The position numbers and the translations under genes are program-made. The notes beneath the pieces are model-generated. The model worked only from the letters and a program-made list of their open reading frames with translations. It had not been told where the DNA came from and searched no databases. Below are positions 46,761-54,777 of a stretch of 64,000 bases of DNA, piece by piece. The stretch lies in NCBI GenBank assembly GCA_028690665.1, contig JAQVAV010000001.1, positions 248,001-312,000 on the forward strand, in the 5' to 3' direction. Numbering within the stretch: position 1 is the first letter of the stretch; each line of letters starts with the position of its first letter. This DNA is from Paludibacter sp. (GTDB lineage: Bacteria; Bacteroidota; Bacteroidia; Bacteroidales; Paludibacteraceae).

Positions 46761-48155
46761 ATGAATAAATTTACTAAATACTATTTCTTAGGTATAGGAG
46801 GCATTGGCATGAGTGCTATTGCCAGATATTATAATGTAAAAGGTTATCTGGTTGCTGGTTACGACCGTAGTGAATCAAAAATCACAGACGATCTTCAGGC
46901 AGAAGGCATAAAAATTTCATTCGATGAAAATGTAAGTTCCATACCGGCTGAATTTCTTACGCCAAAATCCACGTTAATTGTTGTAACACCTGCTATTCCG
47001 GTAGATCATCATCAACTTTGTTATTTCAAAGAGCACGGTTATACGATCATGAAACGGGCACAAGTATTGGGTGATATTACCCGACAAAGTAAGGGAATCT
47101 GTATAGCCGGAACCCATGGCAAAACTACGACATCAACTATTACAGCCCACCTGTTATATCAATCACAGGTTACCTGCAATGCCTTTTTGGGGGGAATATC
47201 CAATAACTATAACACCAACCTTTTACTTTCACGCGACAGCAATTTAGTGGTAATTGAAGCCGATGAATATGATCGTTCCTTTCATCACCTATCGCCCTAT
47301 ATGGCTGTAATTACTTCGGTAGATGCAGACCATCTGGACATTTACGAGACACCCGAAGCATTCCGGGAAAGCTTTGAACACTTTACATCTCTTATCAAAA
47401 CAGGAGGCTCGTTAATTATACGCCATGGAATAAATATTCAGCCACAGTTGCAAAAAGGAGTCAAACTCTATACCTACTCTGCCGAAGAAGGAGGAGACTT
47501 TCACGCAGAAAACATCAGAATGGGTAATAGCGAAATACATTTCGATTTTGTAACACCAACAGAAACGATTGCGGATGTGCGCCTCGGCGTTCCGGTCAGA
47601 ATCAATATCGAGAACAGTGTTGCAGCTATGGCTCTTGCATGGTTGAACGGCGTAACAGCCGAAGAATTGCGCGTAGGAATTTCATCTTTTTCGGGCATAT
47701 ATCGGAGGTTCAATCTGGTATTCAAATCAGATAAAACAATATTTATTGATGATTATGCACATCATCCCAGTGAATTGAAAGCCAGTATCCGGTCGATACG
47801 GGAACTTTACGAGGGTCATAAAATTACAGGGGTATTTCAACCACATTTATATAGCAGAACAAGAGACTTCGCTTCGGATTTTGCTGAAGCATTATCTCAA
47901 CTCGACGAATTGATTTTATTGGACATTTATCCAGCTCGGGAACAGCCTATCGAAGGTGTAACCAGCGAGTTGATATTAAGTGAGGTTAAACTGAAAAACA
48001 AGACATTGTGCTCCAAGGAAAAACTCTTACCTTTGTTGAAAAATAAGGATTTGGATGTTTTGGTAACCTTTGGAGCCGGAGATATTGATAAGCTCGTACC
48101 CTTAATTAAAAATCAGCTCAAAGAAATTCACAATCAATTAGTTTCAAACGAATAA
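46761..48155 (+). CDS. murC: UDP-MurNAc:L-alanine ligase MurC
   Basis: A 464-aa Mur ligase that starts the stem peptide. The track begins at a GTG eight codons upstream; the ATG at 46761 is preferred because MNKFTKYYFLGIGGIGMSAIA puts the GIGGIGMS dinucleotide-like motif at the usual distance from the N-terminus. P-loop IAGTHGKTTTSTITAHL (about 106-122), EADEYDRSFHHLSP and FIDDYAHHPSELKASI are diagnostic. ftsQ follows after 20 nt. Confidence 0.94.
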   Translation: MNKFTKYYFLGIGGIGMSAIARYYNVKGYLVAGYDRSESKITDDLQAEGIKISFDENVSSIPAEFLTPKSTLIVVTPAIPVDHHQLCYFKEHGYTIMKRAQVLGDITRQSKGICIAGTHGKTTTSTITAHLLYQSQVTCNAFLGGISNNYNTNLLLSRDSNLVVIEADEYDRSFHHLSPYMAVITSVDADHLDIYETPEAFRESFEHFTSLIKTGGSLIIRHGINIQPQLQKGVKLYTYSAEEGGDFHAENIRMGNSEIHFDFVTPTETIADVRLGVPVRINIENSVAAMALAWLNGVTAEELRVGISSFSGIYRRFNLVFKSDKTIFIDDYAHHPSELKASIRSIRELYEGHKITGVFQPHLYSRTRDFASDFAEALSQLDELILLDIYPAREQPIEGVTSELILSEVKLKNKTLCSKEKLLPLLKNKDLDVLVTFGAGDIDKLVPLIKNQLKEIHNQLVSNE

Positions 48156-48175
48156 CAGTCAGAACATCTCATCCC

Positions 48176-48982
48176 ATGAAAGTGACAAAAATAGGCTATA
48201 TTTTCATCTCGCTGGGTACTATTATTATACTCGGATATTTGATCTTTGCCATATATAGTTTTTCGTCCAATCAAGATGGGATTGTCTGCAAGAACATGGA
48301 AATTAACTTGGTTGATAAAGATAAAATCACTTTGATTTCTCAAAACGAAATTGCACGTATCCTCGAATCTAATGAGTTGAACCCAATCGGAAAAGCTTAC
48401 AAAAGAGTTAAAACAGAAGCGATAGAAAAACAACTGATGAAAAATCCAATGATCAAATCAGTTGAATGTTACAAAACGCCTTCGGGAACAATTGATCTTA
48501 TTGTTAAACAACGAAATCCGAAATTTATTATAGCCGGCAACGAGAGTTTCTATGTTGACTCTGACCGGAAAATCATTCCGGTTTCTTTGAATTACGCGGC
48601 TTATCTTCCGGTTGTTTCCGGAACAATTACTCACAGTATGGCAACCGGAGTAATCTTTGATTTTGTAAGTTATATTGAATCTGACCCGTTCTGGAATGCC
48701 CAAATCGAACAGGTATACGTATCGAATGACTTAAACATAGAGCTTGTTCCAAGAGTAGGAGAAACAATTATTTCCCTTGGAAAATTAGATAATTATCAGC
48801 AGAAATTAGAAAACCTGCATACCTTGTACACTCAGGCATTCAACACAATAGGGTGGAACAAATATAAACGCATTGATCTCAGCTACGAAGACCAAATCGT
48901 TTGTGGAAAAAAGGCTATGGATTTTCAACATAAAACATTTGAAAACATACAGAAGAACGACAGTATAGTTAAGAAATTATGA
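48176..48982 (+). CDS. ftsQ: Cell division protein FtsQ-like
   Basis: A 268-aa bitopic protein: short cytoplasmic start, one membrane helix (about 8-30, GYIFISLGTIIILGYLIFAI), then a periplasmic POTRA-like region (about 40-110, EIARILESNELNPIGK and LMKNPMIKSVECYKTPSG) and a beta domain. It links early and late divisome proteins. Identity rests on architecture and location between murC and ftsA. It overlaps ftsA by four bases (ATGA). Confidence 0.9.
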   Translation: MKVTKIGYIFISLGTIIILGYLIFAIYSFSSNQDGIVCKNMEINLVDKDKITLISQNEIARILESNELNPIGKAYKRVKTEAIEKQLMKNPMIKSVECYKTPSGTIDLIVKQRNPKFIIAGNESFYVDSDRKIIPVSLNYAAYLPVVSGTITHSMATGVIFDFVSYIESDPFWNAQIEQVYVSNDLNIELVPRVGETIISLGKLDNYQQKLENLHTLYTQAFNTIGWNKYKRIDLSYEDQIVCGKKAMDFQHKTFENIQKNDSIVKKL

Positions 48983-50277
48983 CATCAGATAAATACGTAG
49001 CCATAGACCTCGGAAGTTCCTGCATTTCGGCTATGGCCGCAGAAATACAGGAAAACGGTGCATTGAAAATACTTGCGGTTGAATCGAAGCCAACTACTCC
49101 TGAAGAAATTACCCACGGAATTATAACTCAGGTTTCAGGAACCGCATTTAAGATCAGTGAAATTATCAAACTGATTCAAAATAGTGCACGTATATCGGAA
49201 ATAGACCAGATTTCAATTAGTATTGGAGCAAGAAGTCTGAAAAATATAGGAGTTTCGGTAAGTCGCTTTGTAACTACCAACAAAATTGTAACGAGTTCAC
49301 TTATAGATGAAATGATTCTGGAATGCGAAAAAAAAGTTCAGGGGTCGAATGTCGCTATTTATGACATCATTCCTCTGAACTACGAACTCGATGGTCATAC
49401 AACCAACGAACCTATCAACCAGACAGCAACGCAAATTACAGGACATTATAACGTCATTTACGGAAGTGAAGTTATCGCTTTAGGCATAGACAAATGCTTC
49501 GATCGCACTCTTGGCATTGTGCTTGATCATGCACCACTCTCAATTGAAGCTCTATCGGCTGCTGTTCTCGATGAATCGGATCGCGAAGATGGTTGTGCAC
49601 TGATTGATTTTGGTGCGGCAACCACAACTCTGGGAATCTATAAGCACGGCGTTCTTCAACAATTATCTGTCATTCCGCTGGGAGGTAAAAATATAACGCA
49701 GGACATTCAGGAGCTGGGAATAAGTCTGACTCATGCCGAAAAATTCAAACACCTGAAAGGCTGCGCTATGGAAAATAAAATAGAAAATCCTGTCTATATC
49801 CAAATTCCGTCAATCGAAGCAGAAAAGCCTCCGGTAAAAATTTCCACTAAATTTTTAGCCACGATTATCGAGGCCAGGATTGAAGAAATTTTACAGCCGG
49901 TTTTTGAGGCTATTAACACCTATCCCGAAAGTCTTGAAGCTGGCATCGTTATAACAGGTGGTGCTTCTAAATTAAATAATCTGATAGATTATATTTTCGA
50001 AAAAACAGGCATGTACACCCGTTTCGGATCGCACGAAGAATGGTTGTCCGAAAAATCAAACCCAGAACTTGCAGATCCTGCATATTCTCAGTTAATCGGG
50101 ACAATAGCACTTACTCACGAATACCGGCAATTACATCCCAAAGTTGCAAATCCGGAAACCACAGAAACTGATGGCGGAAAAGCGAAAGAAAAAGAGAAAA
50201 AAAAGAAACGAAATCTGAAAGACACTATAGCATCAAAATTAATGATATTCTTTGGTGATGAGAACACAATGAATTAA
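48979..50277 (+). CDS. ftsA: Cell division protein FtsA
   Basis: A 432-aa actin-like ATPase that anchors FtsZ to the membrane. KYVAIDLGSSCISAMAAEI is the phosphate-1 motif (about 5-23), GCALIDFGAATTTLGIYKHG the phosphate-2 motif (about 208-227), and AGIVITGGASKLNNL the adenosine motif (about 316-330). A basic, glycine-poor tail (KEKEKKKKRNLKDTIAS) precedes a short amphipathic-like end, suiting membrane targeting. Translation is coupled to ftsQ. Confidence 0.94.
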   Translation: MTSDKYVAIDLGSSCISAMAAEIQENGALKILAVESKPTTPEEITHGIITQVSGTAFKISEIIKLIQNSARISEIDQISISIGARSLKNIGVSVSRFVTTNKIVTSSLIDEMILECEKKVQGSNVAIYDIIPLNYELDGHTTNEPINQTATQITGHYNVIYGSEVIALGIDKCFDRTLGIVLDHAPLSIEALSAAVLDESDREDGCALIDFGAATTTLGIYKHGVLQQLSVIPLGGKNITQDIQELGISLTHAEKFKHLKGCAMENKIENPVYIQIPSIEAEKPPVKISTKFLATIIEARIEEILQPVFEAINTYPESLEAGIVITGGASKLNNLIDYIFEKTGMYTRFGSHEEWLSEKSNPELADPAYSQLIGTIALTHEYRQLHPKVANPETTETDGGKAKEKEKKKKRNLKDTIASKLMIFFGDENTMN

Positions 50278-50337
50278 AAATCAATCTGTTCATTTTTCAG
50301 AATTACCTCTGACTAAAAATTTAAAAAACTAAAATAT

Positions 50338-51627
50338 ATGGATTATTTAGACGATAACCTTCCATTGGAGTTACCCCTTGTCGATTCATCTATTATCAAA
50401 GTAATAGGAGTCGGTGGAGGTGGAGGAAATGCGGTGAATCACATGTACCGCCAGGGCATTACGGATGTATCATTTGTAGTGTGTAATACCGACAACCAGG
50501 CGCTGGTAAAATCTCCGGTACCAACAAAAATACAGCTTGGAGAAGACACTACCGCAGGCCTCGGAGCCGGAGGCAATCCAACAGTTGCACGTCAGGCTGC
50601 TGAAGAATCTATTGAAAAAATTCAAAATATTCTTCAGGACAATACTAAAATGGTATTTATTACAGCCGGAATGGGAGGAGGAACCGGAACCGGAGCATCA
50701 CCTGTCGTAGCTAAAGCGGCTCATGACATGGGTATCCTGACAGTAGGAATCGTCACTATTCCATTTGCTTTTGAAGGAAATCTAAAAATCAAACAAGCTC
50801 TGGAGGGAGTTGCTGCGCTCAGCGAACATGTTGATGCCATATTGGTTATCAACAACGAAAAATTAAAAGAAATATATCCTGATCTGGAACTCTCGAACGC
50901 ATTCGCCAAAGCCGACGATGTATTGACAAATGCAGCCAAAGGCATTGCGGAAATTATAACTGTACCTGGTTACATAAACACTGACTTTGCCGATGTGTAC
51001 AGCATTATGAAAGACGGTAACGTCGCCATTATGAATACCGGATTTGCCTCAGGCGAAAACAGAATCACGAAAGCAATTGCGGATGCTCTGAACTCTCCTC
51101 TGCTCAACACCAATGATGTAAGTGGAGCTAGCAAAGTACTTCTCAGCCTGTACTGTTCGACTACAAACCAGATCAGAATGGAAGAAGTGCAACAAATTCA
51201 TGACTTCATGGCCAAAGTTGGTGAAAACGTTCAGGTTATCTGGGGAGCAACTTTCGACGATTCATTGGAAGACAACGTGAAAATCACAATTATTGCTACT
51301 GGTTACGATGTAAGTGATATTCCGGGAATGCCTTCGAAAGCTGTAAAAGAGGCCTCAAAACCTACACCTCAAAAGGCGGAAGCTCCTGTTCTTGACAATG
51401 TAGCATCAGCGATTGAATCTCTAAAATCGGAAAAAGAACCGGTTGAGAAAGAACCGGAAGACGAAATCAAAAAAGCCATGGATCAATATTATGGCAAAAC
51501 CCAGAAAGAAGAAGAAAAACCTGAGGAACCTGAATTACCAATTTTCAATTTAGATGATTTGGATGATGAATCTACATTACAAAATGTAGAAAGTGTTCCT
51601 GCCTGGAAACGAAAATTTATGAAATAA
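50338..51627 (+). CDS. ftsZ: Cell division GTPase FtsZ
   Basis: A 429-aa tubulin-like GTPase forming the Z ring. KVIGVGGGGGNAVNHMYRQ opens the nucleotide domain; the tubulin signature GGGTGTGASPVVAKAA lies near 105-120; NTDNQAL and a T7-loop-type region follow. A charged variable linker (about 330-400) leads to the end PAWKRKFMK, a Bacteroidetes-style C-terminal binding peptide. It is the last dcw gene; no terminator is obvious directly after it. Confidence 0.97.
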   Translation: MDYLDDNLPLELPLVDSSIIKVIGVGGGGGNAVNHMYRQGITDVSFVVCNTDNQALVKSPVPTKIQLGEDTTAGLGAGGNPTVARQAAEESIEKIQNILQDNTKMVFITAGMGGGTGTGASPVVAKAAHDMGILTVGIVTIPFAFEGNLKIKQALEGVAALSEHVDAILVINNEKLKEIYPDLELSNAFAKADDVLTNAAKGIAEIITVPGYINTDFADVYSIMKDGNVAIMNTGFASGENRITKAIADALNSPLLNTNDVSGASKVLLSLYCSTTNQIRMEEVQQIHDFMAKVGENVQVIWGATFDDSLEDNVKITIIATGYDVSDIPGMPSKAVKEASKPTPQKAEAPVLDNVASAIESLKSEKEPVEKEPEDEIKKAMDQYYGKTQKEEEKPEEPELPIFNLDDLDDESTLQNVESVPAWKRKFMK

Positions 51628-51696
51628 TTAAAAGTTCATACAGTCCTAAATTTATCTTAAACAAACAATAATCGATATATATTAAATAAAACAATA

Positions 51697-52152
51697 ATGG
51701 AAAAACTTTTTGAACAAATCAGTGCCGATATAAAAACGGCCATGCTTGCCCGCGAAAAAGTAACATTAGAGGCTTTACGTGGCATAAAAAAAGAATTCCT
51801 CGAAGCAAAAACAGCAAAAGGCAGTGATGGAACTTTACATGATGATGTGGCTATCAAAATTCTACAGAAAATGATAAAACAACGCAAAGAGTCCGCGGAA
51901 ATATATGCATCACAAAACAGACAGGACTTAGCGGAAAATGAACTGGCTGAAAGTACCGTCATTGAACGCTACCTGCCAGCTCAAATGAGTGATGCGGAAC
52001 TCGAAGCTGAAGTTGCAGCCATCATTGCACAGGTTGGTGCTGCCGGACCTCAGGACATGGGAAAAGTCATGGGAGTTGCGTCCAAACAACTTGCCGGTAA
52101 AACCGAGGGTAAATTAATCGCTGACAAGGTAAAAACCTTGCTCACAAAATAA
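51697..52152 (+). CDS. GatB/YqeY domain protein
   Basis: A 151-aa protein of the YqeY family, related to the C-terminal tail domain of the GatB amidotransferase subunit. LFEQISADIKTAMLAREKVTLEALRGIKKEFLEAK and the later DMGKVMGVASKQLAGKTEGKLIADKVK are characteristic. The exact role of free-standing YqeY is unsettled; a link to tRNA-dependent amidation is suspected. It lies 69 nt after ftsZ, a gene pair common in Bacteroidetes, and is followed by a strong hairpin. Confidence 0.9.
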   Translation: MEKLFEQISADIKTAMLAREKVTLEALRGIKKEFLEAKTAKGSDGTLHDDVAIKILQKMIKQRKESAEIYASQNRQDLAENELAESTVIERYLPAQMSDAELEAEVAAIIAQVGAAGPQDMGKVMGVASKQLAGKTEGKLIADKVKTLLTK

Positions 52153-52162
52153 GGTTCTCTAT

Positions 52163-52207
52163 ATAAATCATACCATTTCCCAATTATAAATAAATGGTAT
52201 GATTTAT
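52163..52207 (+). terminator. 16-bp hairpin after the YqeY gene
   Basis: ATAAATCATACCATTT and AAATGGTATGATTTAT are perfect inverted arms with a 13-nt loop. The T tract is poor, so it may act more as a 3'-end stabiliser than a classic terminator. Confidence 0.6.
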
Positions 52208-52256
52208 TCGATTACAAGTCCGACTCAATCAAGTTTAACAAAACGAATTCTATATT

Positions 52257-52817
52257 ATGAAATCAAAATTTATTCTTTTATCCATTCTATTGTCAGTTAC
52301 CACCATGACATTTGCTCAAGACGACAGTTCAACAACAAGTGAAAAAAATTTCTGGTATGGATTTAAATTCGGACTTGATGCAAGCTCAAAAACAACCACT
52401 TTCGAAAGTATTCAGGATCAACTAAAAGGAAACTACCAGATAGGAGCTTTTATGCAGTTTGGAAGAAAACTTTATTTCCAGCCAGAAATATATTATGCGT
52501 CCTATTCTGTTAACTCTGATTCCGGATCAACAAGTTCAATCGGATTTGTCAAAGCCCCTCTCCTAGTTGGACTTCAACTTTTTGACATTGGACTTGTAAG
52601 TGCACATATCAATGCAGGTACCACCTACGTAAAACAATTAGCCAATACTGAAACAAGCTCTTATTTTAAATGGACTATCGGTGTAGGAGCAAACGTTTTG
52701 GGGTTCATAAATGCAGACATCAGATATCTATTTAATAACAATATCGATGTTACAGAAGTGCAGGATGTAATAACCAACGGAGGAACCGTCAACCTCACAG
52801 TCGGACTACGATTATAA
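52257..52817 (+). CDS. Small outer-membrane beta-barrel protein
   Basis: A 186-aa protein with a signal peptide ending TFAQ (about 21). Alternating aromatic and hydrophobic strands follow (FWYGFKFGLDAS, YQIGAFMQFG, LYFQPEIYYASYSV) and a final strand VNLTVGLRL, typical of the OMP_b-brl_2/PorT-like barrels of Bacteroidetes. Function is unknown; these are 8-strand-type barrels. It is a single gene between two hairpins. Confidence 0.75.
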   Translation: MKSKFILLSILLSVTTMTFAQDDSSTTSEKNFWYGFKFGLDASSKTTTFESIQDQLKGNYQIGAFMQFGRKLYFQPEIYYASYSVNSDSGSTSSIGFVKAPLLVGLQLFDIGLVSAHINAGTTYVKQLANTETSSYFKWTIGVGANVLGFINADIRYLFNNNIDVTEVQDVITNGGTVNLTVGLRL

Positions 52818-52820
52818 AAC

Positions 52821-52854
52821 AAAAAACCGTTTATGTTGACATAAACGGTTTTTT
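52821..52854. terminator. Bidirectional terminator between the barrel gene and tRNA-Lys genes
   Basis: AAAAAACCGTTTATG and CATAAACGGTTTTTT form a perfect 15-pair stem with loop TTGA. A and T runs on both sides let it end the plus-strand barrel gene and the minus-strand tRNA transcript. Confidence 0.93.
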
Positions 52855-52861
52855 ATTTTCG

Positions 52862-52934
52862 TGATTCAGCTGGGGTTCGAACCCAGGACCCCATCCTTAA
52901 AAGGGATGTGCTCTACCAGCTGAGCTACTGAATC
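52862..52934 (-). tRNA. tRNA-Lys (UUU), second copy of the tandem
   Basis: A 73-nt tRNA on the reverse strand. The acceptor GATTCAG pairs with CTGAATC plus discriminator A; the D arm has AGCTCAGCTGGTAGAGC; the anticodon stem-loop CATCC-CTTTTAA-GGATG reads UUU; the T arm is CTGGG-TTCGAAC-CCCAG. CCA is not encoded. It is identical to the neighbour and distal from the promoter. Confidence 0.97.
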
Positions 52935-52970
52935 AACAACTTTGTATGCTGCTTTGTCTGAAAAAATAAG

Positions 52971-53043
52971 TGATTCAGCTGGGGTTCGAACCCAGGACCC
53001 CATCCTTAAAAGGGATGTGCTCTACCAGCTGAGCTACTGAATC
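52971..53043 (-). tRNA. tRNA-Lys (UUU), promoter-proximal copy
   Basis: Same 73-nt sequence and fold as the other copy, 36 nt away. Both are probably cut from one transcript that starts at the promoter at 53063-53093. Confidence 0.97.
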
Positions 53044-53062
53044 ATTTTTTCAAAAGCGGTTG

Positions 53063-53093
53063 CAAAGATACGGTATTTTTTGAAAAATGCAAA
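53063..53093 (-). promoter_or_regulatory. Consensus promoter of the tRNA-Lys tandem
   Basis: On the reverse strand TTTG (53090-53093) and TATCTTTG (53063-53070) are separated by 19 nt, a full match to the Bacteroidetes housekeeping promoter. Transcription would start close to the tRNA 5' end. Confidence 0.85.
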
Positions 53094-53304
53094 CTCTTTT
53101 TAAAAAAAAGCATGCTATACGGCATATCAAAACATACAAAACATTGATATAGGAATAATTACAATTCAATATCGATCAAAAGAGAAAACATAAAGCAAAA
53201 GAAACAGCCAACACATTCAATATCAAAATACGATTTATCTCCAACTTTCCCAACATCTTACTACAGAAACATTAAAAAATTTCTTTCAATTTATTGAGAT
53301 ATTG

Positions 53305-53312
53305 TATATTTG
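53305..53312 (+). promoter_or_regulatory. -7 box of the CNNM/CBS gene
   Basis: TATATTTG fits the consensus, with TTTC 17 nt upstream. It lies inside the ORF-track version of the next gene, which argues for a start downstream of 53318. Confidence 0.55.
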
Positions 53313-53338
53313 CATACAAATATTTGAATATCCTACAC

Positions 53339-54595
53339 TTGGAAAACTTAATTTATATTTTTTGGTCATTACTTTTTTCAGCATTCTTCTCAGGAATGGA
53401 AATTGCGTTTGTGTCTTCAAACAAACTCCGGTTCGAACTCGACAGAAAACAAAAAAACCTGTCATCCTCTATAATATCTGTATTTTATAAAAATCCCCAA
53501 CAATATATTTCAACAATGCTGGTTGGCAATAACATCTCGCTGGTTATTTACGGTATGTTAATGGCTCAACTACTAGATCCGGCATTAGCTGTCTTAGGAA
53601 ACCAATTGCTTATCACTCTTGCTCAAACACTTATAGCAACCTCCATCGTACTGCTTACCGGAGAATTTCTGCCAAAAACAATTTTTCGAATCAATCCGAA
53701 TTTATGGCTGAGGGTATTTTCATGGCTGCTTTTCGTTTTCTATATAATCCTTTATCCGATTTCAAGTTTCAGCACGTGGATTTCAGTACGTATCATGAAA
53801 TTATTCGGGGTAAAAACAAGCTCTGACACGACGCAAAATATGTTTTCGAGAATAGACCTGAACTACTTAATTCAGGAAAGCATTGAGAACACTGAGAGCC
53901 AGCAAGAAATTGACAACGAAGTAAAAATTCTGCAAAATGCCCTTGACTTTTCTAAAGTAAAACTGCGGGACTGCTCCATTCCTCGAACAGAAATCATAGC
54001 ATTGGATTATAACACAGACGTAGAAACATTAAAACAAACATTCATCGAAACAGGATTATCAAAAATTCCTATTTACAAAAATGACATAGACAATATTGTT
54101 GGCTACATCCATTCATCCGAAATGTTTGAACACCAAAGAGAATGGAGAAAACACATCAATCAAATACCCATTGTCCCGGAAAACATGGCAGCACAAAAAC
54201 TCATGAAGCTTTTTATGCAACAGAAAAAGAGTATCGCTGTTGTAGTTGATGAATTTGGCGGAACTTCCGGAATTATCACCCTTGAGGATATTATGGAAGA
54301 GATATTTGGAGAAATCGAAGACGAGCACGACACAAGGGATTACATAGCTGAGCAAACAAATAAAAATGAATATCTTTTTTCTGGAAGGTTAGAAGTACGG
54401 GCAATTAACAGCAAATTCAATATAAACATCCCTGAATCTGACGATTACGAAACAATTGCCGGATTTATACTTCATTATCACCAACATTTTCCCAAAGTAA
54501 ATGAATTAATCAAAATAGAAAACTTTTCATGTAAATGCGTAAAAGTGACTAACAACAGGATTGAATTAGTAAGACTTGGGATAATTAACAATTAA
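53339..54595 (+). CDS. CNNM/CorC-type membrane protein with CBS pair
   Basis: A 418-aa protein with an N-terminal DUF21/CNNM region of four membrane segments (FSGMEIAFVSSNKLRFELD in the first), a CBS pair (about 195-330, CSIPRTEIIALD and VVDEFGGTSGIITLEDIMEEIFGEIEDEHD) and a CorC_HlyC transporter-associated domain at the end. The family is linked to magnesium or cobalt efflux; the old name is hemolysin. The ORF track starts at TTG 53294, but a promoter -7 box sits there. TTG 53339 is preferred and TTG 53324 is possible; no ATG precedes the first helix. Confidence 0.85.
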   Translation: MENLIYIFWSLLFSAFFSGMEIAFVSSNKLRFELDRKQKNLSSSIISVFYKNPQQYISTMLVGNNISLVIYGMLMAQLLDPALAVLGNQLLITLAQTLIATSIVLLTGEFLPKTIFRINPNLWLRVFSWLLFVFYIILYPISSFSTWISVRIMKLFGVKTSSDTTQNMFSRIDLNYLIQESIENTESQQEIDNEVKILQNALDFSKVKLRDCSIPRTEIIALDYNTDVETLKQTFIETGLSKIPIYKNDIDNIVGYIHSSEMFEHQREWRKHINQIPIVPENMAAQKLMKLFMQQKKSIAVVVDEFGGTSGIITLEDIMEEIFGEIEDEHDTRDYIAEQTNKNEYLFSGRLEVRAINSKFNINIPESDDYETIAGFILHYHQHFPKVNELIKIENFSCKCVKVTNNRIELVRLGIINN

Positions 54596-54777
54596 ACAAG
54601 ATAAAATATATTTTACAACATACAAAATGTAATATATCACTGACAGCAAACAATATATAACAGGCATACAACATAATTAAAGAAGAAATTGCAATACTAA
54701 ACAGTTTTTTTTGTATATTCGTGCCCTCAAAATCTATAGAATAATAAATTTTAAAAAATACATTTTATATTACAGAA

